NCBI RefSeq assembly: GCF_034653275.1
Contig: NZ_JAYEES010000003.1
Span: forward strand, 1,364,001-1,428,000
Source of the DNA: Nitrospirillum sp034653275
Lineage (GTDB): Bacteria > Pseudomonadota > Alphaproteobacteria > Azospirillales > Azospirillaceae
DNA: 64,000 nt
Direction of reading: 5' to 3'
Every line of letters begins with the position of its first letter. The stretch's first letter is position 1. This document shows, piece after piece, positions 1-7,399 of this stretch. The notes beneath the pieces are model-generated. The model was not told where the DNA came from. It did not search any database and saw nothing but the letters and a program-made list of their open reading frames with translations. The position numbers and the translations under genes were made by a program.

Positions 1-446
1 AGCAGCGGTTGCAGCGGCGCCAGGCCCCGCGCCTCGATGCCCTTCTCGTCCATGCAGGCGGCGTAGAAGTCGCCGACGCGCTGGCTCTCAGGGGTGGGGT
101 GGGCCGCCAGCTTTTCCAGCTCGTCGTGCAGCAGGGCCAGATTGTCGTCGGCCAGCTTGTTGAAGGTGCCCCAGCGCGGCTGGTCGGCCGGGATGGGGTT
201 GCGCTTGTTCCACACGCTGCACGCATGCAGGAAGAAGTTCTCGCAGGGATTGACGTCGTTATCGACCACCGGCAGGCCGGGGGCGGCCGGCATGCCGGCG
301 CCCTGGGGGGACGGCTGGGCGGCGGGGGCCGGTGGTGCCGGCGCCTTGGTGTCGGTGGATTGGCAGCCGGCCAGGCCGGCGGCGGCGATCAGGGCGGCCA
401 GTGCGGCCGATGTGGAAAGGCTGCGTACCCCGGACATGTGATCCAT
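1..446 (-). CDS. M13 family metallopeptidase lipoprotein, N-terminal part (runs off left edge)
   Basis: Partial gene; about 148 codons are visible before the left edge. The start ATG (446, or the in-frame ATG at 437) opens a signal peptide ending in a lipobox LAGC-Q, so the product should be a lipid-anchored envelope protein. After a Pro/Ala linker comes DNDVNPCENFFLHACSVWN, then NPIPADQPRWGTF, which is the typical N-terminus of neprilysin/PepO-type zinc peptidases. The HExxH and ExxxD zinc motifs lie outside the window, so activity cannot be judged. By family knowledge these enzymes cleave small peptides in the periplasm. The gene follows the pfkA/TIGR02444 pair on the same strand after a gap of about 165 bases. 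Confidence 0.85.
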   Translation of the reverse strand, partial: MDHMSGVRSLSTSAALAALIAAAGLAGCQSTDTKAPAPPAPAAQPSPQGAGMPAAPGLPVVDNDVNPCENFFLHACSVWNKRNPIPADQPRWGTFNKLADDNLALLHDELEKLAAHPTPESQRVGDFYAACMDEKGIEARGLAPLQPL

Positions 447-611
447 CGTCTGTTGTTGTCGTTGGGCCAACGCGGTCCCCTTGCCGGCCGGTGCCGCTGC
501 CCACGGCAACCAGGCCAGGGACCCCGAAGGGGTCAAAATCATGGCCGCCCGAAAATTTGATGCCGGGCGAAATGATTTGATGGCGGCGACAGTACCATAG
601 GCGCCGCGCGG

Positions 612-1097
612 TCAGGAAAGCGCCTTATGTAACCGCTCTGTAACCGGGGCCGCTTCCGGCGGCAGCAGACGCGCCAGATTGTCGCGCAAGGTTTGAGGGC
701 GGGGTGGGGTGGGGGCGGGCCAGCCGTCGGCCAGCTGTTCCAGGGACGCCATGTACAGCCGCTCGGCCTCCAGTTCCGCCGCCTTGACCGCCTGGCGCAG
801 GGCTTCGTTCGCGGGGGCGTCGGCGGCCAGCGCCTTCAAGGCGCGGCGGGCCTGGCGCAGCGGTTCGATGACGGGCGCGCGCCAGCGGGCGGCGGCCGTG
901 GCGGCGGCGTCGAGGTCCCCCTCGGTCAAGGTGTGGCCCCGCGCCGCCGCCCAGGCGCCCCACAGCAGCAGGGGCACGTCGGCGCCGTGCCCGTCCTGCG
1001 CCGCCAGGCACGCCTCGGCGACGCCGGGCCTGGCATAGGCGTCCAGGGCGTAGGGCCAAAAAGGCGCCAGGGGCTCAGGCAACGGGCTCGCCCACAT
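612..1097 (-). CDS. TIGR02444 family protein
   Basis: A protein of about 161 residues beginning MWASPLPEPLAPFW; a TTG at 1082 is an alternative start. The stretch YARPGVAEACLAAQDGHGAD followed by PLLLWGAWAAARG is the hallmark of the small alpha/gamma-proteobacterial family TIGR02444 (DUF2390), which has no established function. It is all-alpha by appearance and has no signal peptide or membrane segment. Its 5' end overlaps the 3' end of pfkA by about 20 bases, so the two are probably translationally coupled. A longer reading back to 1232 exists but runs inside pfkA and is not credible. Confidence 0.75.
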   Translation of the reverse strand: MWASPLPEPLAPFWPYALDAYARPGVAEACLAAQDGHGADVPLLLWGAWAAARGHTLTEGDLDAAATAAARWRAPVIEPLRQARRALKALAADAPANEALRQAVKAAELEAERLYMASLEQLADGWPAPTPPRPQTLRDNLARLLPPEAAPVTERLHKALS

Positions 1098-2169
1098 AGA
1101 TGCCCAGGCCCCGGGCGGTGCGCACCAGGGTGCCGTCCACCTCCACCGCCGCATAGGCCTTGATGGCGTCGGCGATGGGCACGTCGATGACCTTGCGGTT
1201 GGACCAGGCCACCATGCGGTCGTATTTGCCATGGGCGATCAAATCGACGGCGTGCACGCCGAAGGCCGACGCGATCAGCCGGTCGCGGGGGTTGGGCGAC
1301 CCGCCGCGCTGGACATGGCCCAGCACGGTGACGCGGGTTTCCGCCCCGGTCGCCTCGGCGATCAGGTGGCCGATATAGCTGCCGATGCCGCCATAGCGCT
1401 TCTGCCCGTCGGTGAATTCCTGCCTGGCCTTGCCGCCGCCGGGCAGGTTGGCCGCCTCGGACACCACCACCAGGGCGAAGTTGCGGCCCTGGGCGCGAAT
1501 CTGGCGGATGCGGTTGGCCACGCCGTCCACCGTCCAGGGGATCTCCGGCAGCAGGATGACGTCGGCGCCGCCGGCGATGCCGGCCGCCAGCGCGATGTGG
1601 CCGGCGTCCCGGCCCATGACCTCCAGCACCATGACGCGGGCGTGGCTGGCGGCCGTGGGTTGCAGACGGTCCAGCGCCTCCGTCGCGACGGCCACGGCGG
1701 TGTCGTAGCCGACGGAGACCTCGGTCAGGCCCAAATCGTTGTCGATGGTCTTGGGAATGCCCACCAGGTTCAGGCCGCCCTCTTGCGCCAGGCGACGCAG
1801 GATGGCCAGGCTGCCGTCGCCGCCGATGCCGATCAGCGCGTCCAGGCCCAGTTCCTTGCAGCCGCTGATGATCTCCTGCGACCGGTCCTTCTTCGTCCCG
1901 TCGGGCATGGGATAGGCGAAGGGATCGCCCTTGTTGGTCGTGCCCAGCACGGTACCACCCTGGCGCAGGATGTTGCCGTCCACATGTGCCGGCAGCAGCA
2001 CGCGGTGGCGCACCGGGCGGTCCAGCAGGCCGTGGGTGCCTTCCTCGATGCCCAGCACCTGCCAGCTGTAGGTGGTGACGGCGCGGTGGACCACGGCGCG
2101 GATGACGGCGTTCAGGCCGGCGCAGTCGCCGCCGCTGGTCAGGATGCCGATGCGCTTGCCGTTGCTCAT
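1075..2169 (-). CDS. pfkA: 6-phosphofructokinase (group III type)
   Basis: Phosphorylates fructose 6-phosphate to fructose 1,6-bisphosphate in glycolysis; cytoplasmic. The 364-residue protein starts MSNGKRIGILTSGGDCAGLN. The phosphate-donor site reads GGDGS (about 116-120), with Gly where PPi-dependent enzymes carry Asp, but the catalytic loop is PKTIDND (about 139-145), with Lys where classical bacterial ATP enzymes carry Gly. That combination defines group III/mixed-substrate PFKs, so the donor is probably ATP but PPi use cannot be excluded. I prefer ATG 2169 because the upstream in-frame ATG at 2181 sits directly against its AAGGGG. It is transcribed divergently from the ydcH-like gene. 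Confidence 0.92.
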   Translation of the reverse strand: MSNGKRIGILTSGGDCAGLNAVIRAVVHRAVTTYSWQVLGIEEGTHGLLDRPVRHRVLLPAHVDGNILRQGGTVLGTTNKGDPFAYPMPDGTKKDRSQEIISGCKELGLDALIGIGGDGSLAILRRLAQEGGLNLVGIPKTIDNDLGLTEVSVGYDTAVAVATEALDRLQPTAASHARVMVLEVMGRDAGHIALAAGIAGGADVILLPEIPWTVDGVANRIRQIRAQGRNFALVVVSEAANLPGGGKARQEFTDGQKRYGGIGSYIGHLIAEATGAETRVTVLGHVQRGGSPNPRDRLIASAFGVHAVDLIAHGKYDRMVAWSNRKVIDVPIADAIKAYAAVEVDGTLVRTARGLGIYVGEPVA

Positions 2170-2335
2170 GCCCGTTCCCATCCCCTTAACCGAAATGATC
2201 GCCGAGACTTGAGTTTGAGGAAAACCCGACCTGCCCGCAATCGCCGAGAGGCATGCCGAAAGGCAGCACCCCTGCCGCCGGATTTCTGGTATAGATCGCC
2301 CGGTGATCGAGATCAGCGAACGCTAAAAGGCACGG

Positions 2336-2536
2336 ATGACTGAACAACACACCCTGAAGGAGAAGCTGGCGACGCTTCGGGTGGAGCATCGTGACCTCGA
2401 CGACATCATCACCCGCCTGACGGGCCAGTTCCCGGTGGATCAGTTACAGATCCAGCGGCTGAAGAAGCGCAAGCTGCTGCTCAAGGACTTGATCGCCCGT
2501 CTGGAAAGCGAACTGCTGCCCGACATCATCGCTTGA
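2336..2536 (+). CDS. YdcH family protein (DUF465)
   Basis: A 66-residue, highly charged helical protein (LRVEHRDLDDIITRL, then RLKKRKLLLKDLIARLE). The length, the central conserved RLKKRKL stretch and the heptad character match the DUF465/YdcH family of small coiled-coil proteins of unknown role. An AAAAGG lies about 6 bases before the ATG. The gene is divergent from pfkA and is followed by the purE promoter, so it is probably monocistronic. Confidence 0.8.
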   Translation: MTEQHTLKEKLATLRVEHRDLDDIITRLTGQFPVDQLQIQRLKKRKLLLKDLIARLESELLPDIIA

Positions 2537-2606
2537 TGTCATTTTCCATCCTGGACAGGCCCTGCTGGGCCCCCGTCCGGGCGTGGCCGGCATGCGGTGC
2601 CGGCAC

Positions 2607-2634
2607 TTGCAAGGCCGCTTGCCCTTCCTATAAT
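2607..2634 (+). promoter_or_regulatory. sigma70-type promoter of purE-purK
   Basis: A -35 TTGCAA (2607-2612), a 16-base spacer and a consensus -10 TATAAT (2629-2634) precede the purE GTG by about 35 bases. It is the best consensus promoter I noticed in the window. Confidence 0.7.
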
Positions 2635-2669
2635 CCGGCGCTTCCTTTAGTCCGGGGGGAGCAACACCG

Positions 2670-3176
2670 GTGAGCCAGAAGCCTGAAAGCGCGCCGCTGG
2701 TCGGCATCATCATGGGCAGCCAGTCCGATTGGGCGACCATGCGCCACGGCGCCGCCGTGCTTGAGGAATTGGGCGTCCCGTTCGAGACGCGCATCGTCTC
2801 CGCCCACCGCACCCCGCACCGTCTGGTCGATTACGCCACAACCGCCCGCGACCGCGGCCTGAAGGTCATCGTCGCCGGCGCCGGTGGCGCCGCGCACCTG
2901 CCGGGCATGGCGGCCGCCATGACCCCGCTGCCCGTGTTCGGCGTGCCGGTGGAAAGCCACGCGCTGAAGGGCATGGACAGCCTGCTGTCCATCGCGCAGA
3001 TGCCGGGCGGCATTCCCGTGGGCACCCTGGCCATCGGCAAGGCCGGCGCCATCAACGCCGCCTTGCTGGCCGCCGCCGTCCTCGCGCTGAACGACAAGCG
3101 CCTGGCCGACGCCCTGGACGCCTGGCGCGCCGCCCAGACCGATCGCGTGGCCCTGGAACCCCGGGACGAGGAATGA
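2670..3176 (+). CDS. purE: 5-(carboxyamino)imidazole ribonucleotide mutase
   Basis: Converts N5-CAIR to CAIR in purine biosynthesis, acting after PurK. The 168-residue protein has the class I PurE signature MGSQSDW (residues 15-21), the SAHRTP substrate loop near residue 45 and a C-terminal helix. The start is GTG with GGGGGA about 10 bases upstream. The stop overlaps an ATG (ATGA at 3173-3176) that is the expected start of purK, indicating coupled translation of the pair. Confidence 0.95.
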   Translation: MSQKPESAPLVGIIMGSQSDWATMRHGAAVLEELGVPFETRIVSAHRTPHRLVDYATTARDRGLKVIVAGAGGAAHLPGMAAAMTPLPVFGVPVESHALKGMDSLLSIAQMPGGIPVGTLAIGKAGAINAALLAAAVLALNDKRLADALDAWRAAQTDRVALEPRDEE

Positions 3177-3219
3177 CCCTTTCCCCCCCACCGTCGTCCC
3201 GCCGGGGTCGATCATCGGC

Positions 3220-4251
3220 ATGCTGGGCAATGGCCAACTGGGCCGCATGACGGCGCTGGCCGCCGCCAACCTGGGCTACCGCACCCATGCCTACGGGCCG
3301 GACAGGGACAGCCCCTGCGCCCAGGTGGCGTCGGTGGAAACCCTGGCGGCCTTCGATGACTGGGCGGCGCTGGAGGCTTTCGCCAAGGCCGTCGACGTGG
3401 TGACGCTGGAGTGGGAGAACATCCCCACGGCCACCATCGATTTCCTGGCCGCCCGCGTGCCGACCTTCCCGGGCGCCCACGTCCTGGCCGTGGCCCAGGA
3501 CCGCTTGGAGGAGAAGACTTTCGCCAACACCCTTGGCATCGGCACCGCGCCCTTCCGCGCGGTGACCGGCGTCGACAGCCTGCGCGCCGCCGTGGCCGAC
3601 CTGGGCACGCCCTCGATCCTCAAGTCCACCCGCATGGGCTATGACGGCAAGGGCCAGGTGCGCCTGGGGCCCGACAGCGACCTGGCCGCCGCCTGGGAGG
3701 CGCTGCGCACCGACAGCGCCGTGCTGGAGGGTTTCGTCACCTTCGCCTGCGAGGTCTCGGTCATCGTCGCGCGCCGCGCCGATGGCGTCATGGCCGCCTT
3801 CCCGGTGGTGGAGAATCGCCACGCCAAGGGCATCCTGGATGAGACGCTGGTGCCGGCGGCCGTGACCCCGGCGGTGGCGGCCGAGGCCACGCGCATCGCC
3901 CGGACGCTGACGGAGGCGCTGGGCGTCGTCGGCCTGCTGGCGGTGGAGATGTTCGTGACGCCGGACGGCCAGGTGCTGGTGAACGAGGTGGCGCCCCGGC
4001 CGCACAATTCCGGCCACTGGACCATGGATTTCTGCGCCACCAGCCAGTTCGAGCAACTGGTGCGGGCCGTCTGCGGCCTGCCCCTGGGGGCCACCGACAT
4101 CATGGCGCCCTGCATGATGAAGAACCTGATCGGCGATGACGCCGACCAATGGCACGACCTGCTGGCCGAACCCGGCGCCCGCCTGCACCTCTACGGCAAG
4201 GCGGAGGCACGGCCCGGCCGCAAGATGGGGCATGTGAACCGGCCGCGGTGA
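3220..4251 (+). CDS. purK: 5-(carboxyamino)imidazole ribonucleotide synthase (5' end apparently frameshifted)
   Basis: ATP-grasp enzyme that makes N5-CAIR from AIR, bicarbonate and ATP. The open frame encodes MLGNGQLGRMTALAAANLGY, the ATP-grasp core, and NEVAPRPHNSGHW near residue 255; 343 residues. The frame upstream of ATG 3220 still encodes PPGSIIG, the family's first beta strand, but has no start codon. The ATG that overlaps the purE stop (3173) is in a different frame. One extra C in the C7 tract at 3183-3189 would join them as MTLSPP...PPGSIIGMLGNG. The true gene therefore most likely starts at 3173 and carries a one-base deletion, real or from sequencing. Confidence 0.9.
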   Translation: MLGNGQLGRMTALAAANLGYRTHAYGPDRDSPCAQVASVETLAAFDDWAALEAFAKAVDVVTLEWENIPTATIDFLAARVPTFPGAHVLAVAQDRLEEKTFANTLGIGTAPFRAVTGVDSLRAAVADLGTPSILKSTRMGYDGKGQVRLGPDSDLAAAWEALRTDSAVLEGFVTFACEVSVIVARRADGVMAAFPVVENRHAKGILDETLVPAAVTPAVAAEATRIARTLTEALGVVGLLAVEMFVTPDGQVLVNEVAPRPHNSGHWTMDFCATSQFEQLVRAVCGLPLGATDIMAPCMMKNLIGDDADQWHDLLAEPGARLHLYGKAEARPGRKMGHVNRPR

Positions 4252-4284
4252 CACGGCCGGCCTTTCCTTTTGGTGGCGGCGCGA

Positions 4285-4875
4285 CTATCGCGTCGCGGCG
4301 TCGATGATTGCGTCGATGAACCGGTCGTCCATCTCCTCCCTCGCGAACCAGCGGCGGAAGAATAAGGGCCCCACCAGCAGGGCGACGACATCGTCCATGG
4401 CGCGCTCCCGAGGAATTTCCCCTTTGGCCTTGGCGCGTTCTATGACGGCTTTGAACGGCGCCATGAAGGTTGCGTGCAATGCCGCCTGCATGGTCTGCAG
4501 TTCGGCATCGCGCTCCGCCGCGTCGATGATCGAAGGATAAACGGAACTCCAGTTCGCCGTCCGCAGCTGGTGGACAAGGTGGGAAAGCAAGGCCCGGGCG
4601 TCGCCGCGCAGGCTGCCGGTATCGGGCGCGACGGGCGTGGCTCCCAGCCGGGAACAGGCGTCGATCAGCAGGGCTGACCGCGAGGGCCAGTGGCGATAAA
4701 TCGTCGTCTTCGAAACACCGGAAATGCGGGAAACCTCATCGACGCTCACCCCGGCGATGCCGCCCTGCGCCAGCTGCCGGTAGGTTTCGGCCAGCACCTT
4801 CGCCTTTGAGCGCTCGACCCGCTTGTCCATGGTCTGTGCTGGTTCCGACACGGGCCCGCCTTCCTCTCTTGACAT
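4285..4875 (-). CDS. TetR/AcrR family transcriptional regulator
   Basis: About 196 residues from the ATG at 4875 (MSREEGG). The N-terminal helix-turn-helix is clear: VDEVSRISGVSKTTIYRHW at about residues 40-58. The C-terminal half is a variable ligand-binding domain (MFMAPFKAVIERAKAKGEIP region) that gives no clue to the ligand. An upstream in-frame ATG at 4911 would place the operator palindrome (4883-4899) inside the gene, so 4875 is preferred. It is divergent from the VOC gene at 4965, its most likely target besides itself. Confidence 0.85.
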   Translation of the reverse strand: MSREEGGPVSEPAQTMDKRVERSKAKVLAETYRQLAQGGIAGVSVDEVSRISGVSKTTIYRHWPSRSALLIDACSRLGATPVAPDTGSLRGDARALLSHLVHQLRTANWSSVYPSIIDAAERDAELQTMQAALHATFMAPFKAVIERAKAKGEIPRERAMDDVVALLVGPLFFRRWFAREEMDDRFIDAIIDAATR

Positions 4876-4899
4876 GAAACAGTACGCTACCGTAGCGTA
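4869..4899 (+). promoter_or_regulatory. TetR operator palindrome and promoter of the VOC gene
   Basis: TACGCTAC-C-GTAGCGTA (4883-4899) is a perfect 8-1-8 palindrome between the divergent TetR and VOC genes. A TTGACA (4869-4874) lies just upstream and would serve as the -35 of the VOC gene, placing the palindrome over the spacer and -10. A regulator bound here would block both promoters. Confidence 0.7.
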
Positions 4900-4964
4900 T
4901 CGCATGTGCAATGACGTCCACTATCGAAGCCCCCACATCGCGCCGCAAGGCGAAAGGATGAGCC

Positions 4965-5342
4965 ATGAAGTTCGCCTACACCCGCCTTGTCACCGAAGAT
5001 GTGCCCAAGCTGGCGGCGTTCTACGAGAAACTGCTGGCGACACCGTCGGCCGGGAGTGACGATTATGTGGAATTGCGTCCTGGGGGCGCGATCCTCGCGC
5101 TGGTCAGCCGCAAAGCCTGCGGATTCATGCATGGCGGGGATTGGGTCGCCGCGTCCAACCAATCGGCAATCCTGGAATTTCAAGTGGATGACGTCGATCG
5201 GGAACGCGATCGGATCGGGGGCCTCGTGACCGATTGGCTGCAACAGCCGAAGGACATGCCTTGGGGCAACCGCTCCATGCTGTTCCGCGACCCCGACGGC
5301 AACACGATCAATTTCTTCCGGCCGCCCGTCGCTGACCGCTGA
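4965..5342 (+). CDS. VOC (glyoxalase/bleomycin-resistance) family protein
   Basis: A single-domain protein of 125 residues with the beta-alpha-beta-beta-beta pattern of vicinal-oxygen-chelate proteins: FAYTRLVTEDVPKLAAFYE at the start, ILEFQVDDVDRERDRI in the middle and SMLFRDPDGNTINFF at the end. The metal ligands and substrate are not identifiable by eye; members include lyases, dioxygenases and antibiotic-binding proteins. AAAGG lies about 9 bases before the ATG. The divergent TetR neighbour with a shared palindrome suggests ligand-induced expression. Confidence 0.8.
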   Translation: MKFAYTRLVTEDVPKLAAFYEKLLATPSAGSDDYVELRPGGAILALVSRKACGFMHGGDWVAASNQSAILEFQVDDVDRERDRIGGLVTDWLQQPKDMPWGNRSMLFRDPDGNTINFFRPPVADR

Positions 5343-5416
5343 GCGCGCCGTCATCGTGCGGCGGCGTCCGGCTTGCCGGGTGCTGCCGGCGCATTGGCCG
5401 GGACGCGTCTCCCGCC

Positions 5417-5608
5417 CTAGTCTTCGCCATCGGCGGGGTCCAGCCTCTTGCCGTCCAGGTCCGCCGCCTGACTGTCCTGGCGCTTCTGCTCGGCCGTGCG
5501 CTCGGCCTTGGTGCGGCCGTGGACGACGCGATTCTCGGCCGCCTTGGCCGCCCGCTCTTCCTTGGCCTTCTGCTTACGGAACCGGTTCAGGTTGACTACG
5601 TCGCCCAC
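5417..5608 (-). CDS. DUF4169 family protein
   Basis: A 63-residue basic/acidic helical protein starting GTG: VGDVVNLNRFRKQKAKEE, then AAENRVVHGRTKAER and an acidic tail. This is the compact alphaproteobacterial DUF4169 family, function unknown. GAGGGA about 9 bases upstream supports the GTG at 5608. The longer reading back to 5713 adds a Pro/Ser-rich segment unlike the family. It is convergent with the VOC gene. Confidence 0.75.
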   Translation of the reverse strand: MGDVVNLNRFRKQKAKEERAAKAAENRVVHGRTKAERTAEQKRQDSQAADLDGKRLDPADGED

Positions 5609-5880
5609 GGCCGTCTTTCCCTCGTCATGATGCTCGGGAACGCCTGATCCTGAGGATGGCGGTCGGGCGTCACCCACCAAGGGTGGCCCGGATGCCGTTG
5701 CGTCCCAAGTCACTAACCTAACCTTAACCCAGGTTCAGCATTGTTCAAGACGGCTTTGTTCCGTTACCGGTATCGCGGTATGAGTCATTTGGCGAATTGG
5801 GCGGCATTTTATCGACAAGCCCAGGCAGTTGTTAACCATGTTGGCCCCGGCGGACCGGCGAATTCTGTGCTTCGCCTTTA

Positions 5881-7050
5881 ATGCCGGGCCTCTTTTCTTC
5901 GAAGGGTTGGGGCGGAATGGACGGTTCTGCGGGCGAAGTGGCCAAGCGGCGGCGGGCGGCACCGGTTTCCCCGGCGCCGGCGGACGCCCCCGCCGATACG
6001 GCGCATCCTGTTGGCACGGCACCGGCGCGGCGCACCGTCAATCTGGCGCTGCAGGGTGGCGGTTCCCACGGTGCCTTCACCTGGGGCGTGCTGGACCGCC
6101 TGCTGGAGGACGGCAGGCTGGATGTCGAGGGCGTCAGCGGCACCAGCGCCGGCGCCGTTAACGGCGCGCTGTTGGCCTATGGCCTGTTGACCGGCGGGGC
6201 GGAGGGCGCGCGCGCCCTGTTGCACCGGCTATGGCGGCGCATGGCCAAAAGCTCCGCCACCGGCCCGCTGCAGCCCACTTGGCTGGATTGGATGACGGGC
6301 GGGGCCGGGCGCCGCAACCTGGACCATTCCCCCATCTATGCGGGGCTGGACATGATGGTGCGCATGATGTCGCCCTATCAGTTCAACCCGTTGGGCCTGA
6401 ACCCCATGCGCGACGTGCTGGACGGCCTGATCGACTTCGATGTGCTGCGCCGGTCCGACACCGTGCGCCTGTTCGTCAGCGCCACCAACGTCAACCGCGG
6501 CCAGCTGCGGGTGTTCAAGGGGCAGGACCTGTCGATGGAGGCCCTGCTGGCCTCGGCCTGCGTGCCCATCCTGTTCCAGGCGGTGGAGATCGATGGCGAG
6601 CCGTACTGGGATGGCGGCTACATGGGCAACCCGACGCTTTATCCCTTGCTGCACGACTGCGCCGCGACCGACATTCTCGTGGTGCAGGTGACGCCGCTGC
6701 AGCGGCCGGCCGTGCCCACGGCACCCAGCGCCATCGTCGACCGCATGAGCGAGATCGGCTTCAACGCCACCCTGTTGCGCGAGCTCAAGTCGCTGGAGCT
6801 GGTGAACCGCCTGTGCGCGGACCACGGCATCGACCCGGCGGAGGCCGGCGTGCGTCCCGTTTACCTGCACCTGGTGGAGCCTGGTCCGGGCATGGCGGAC
6901 CTGGGCGTCTCCAGCAAGCTGAACGCCGACTGGGGTTTCCTGACCGAGCTGCGCGACATGGGACGTGCGGCGGCCGGTGACTGGCTCAGCCGCTGCTATG
7001 ACCAGGTCGGCCGCGAAAGCAGCTTCGCGGCCGGCCGGGCGATCATCTGA
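5881..7050 (+). CDS. patatin-like phospholipase family protein
   Basis: A 389-residue serine acyl hydrolase. After a variable basic/Pro-Ala N-terminus of about 50 residues come the oxyanion motif GGGSHG (59-64), the nucleophile elbow GTSAG with Ser89, and the dyad aspartate in WDGGYMGN near residue 244. All catalytic elements are therefore present. There is no signal peptide, so it is probably cytoplasmic or membrane-peripheral and acts on phospholipids or neutral acyl esters, possibly polyhydroxyalkanoate-related; substrate unknown. It appears to be a single-gene unit. Confidence 0.88.
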   Translation: MPGLFSSKGWGGMDGSAGEVAKRRRAAPVSPAPADAPADTAHPVGTAPARRTVNLALQGGGSHGAFTWGVLDRLLEDGRLDVEGVSGTSAGAVNGALLAYGLLTGGAEGARALLHRLWRRMAKSSATGPLQPTWLDWMTGGAGRRNLDHSPIYAGLDMMVRMMSPYQFNPLGLNPMRDVLDGLIDFDVLRRSDTVRLFVSATNVNRGQLRVFKGQDLSMEALLASACVPILFQAVEIDGEPYWDGGYMGNPTLYPLLHDCAATDILVVQVTPLQRPAVPTAPSAIVDRMSEIGFNATLLRELKSLELVNRLCADHGIDPAEAGVRPVYLHLVEPGPGMADLGVSSKLNADWGFLTELRDMGRAAAGDWLSRCYDQVGRESSFAAGRAII

Positions 7051-7399
7051 CGCGCCCTCCGTCGGGGCACCACCTTGGACATCACGGTGGCGCCGCGCCC
7101 CTTCCTAAGGGGCGGCGGCGGACTCCGGGTTAGGCCGTCCGGCCGATTCGCCCGATCTTTCAGGTCCCTCGGCGCCCTGGCCTTATCCCACATGCACGCC
7201 CGCCCTATGCCACCCGCTGCCGCACCGCCCTGTCCTTTCGGGTGAGCGGGGCGGTTTCGTGTTGGCCGGCGTCCCCGAGCCGATAGGATGAAGGCAGGCC
7301 GTTGATCTGTCTCATGGTCGTCCCCCTGGACGTCCTGCGATGGTGACGGGACCAAGCAAGAACAGGGGGCTCCGTGGGCCCCAAAAGGGGGGTAAACGG
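7051..7399. other. intergenic region of about 350 bases
   Basis: I see no convincing gene here; the frames that span it are antisense to, or extensions of, neighbouring genes. A weak hairpin with ACCGCCC/GGGCGGT arms ending in TTT (about 7227-7253) could terminate the patatin gene. The prpE ribosome site GGGGGG lies just before 7400. Confidence 0.5.
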
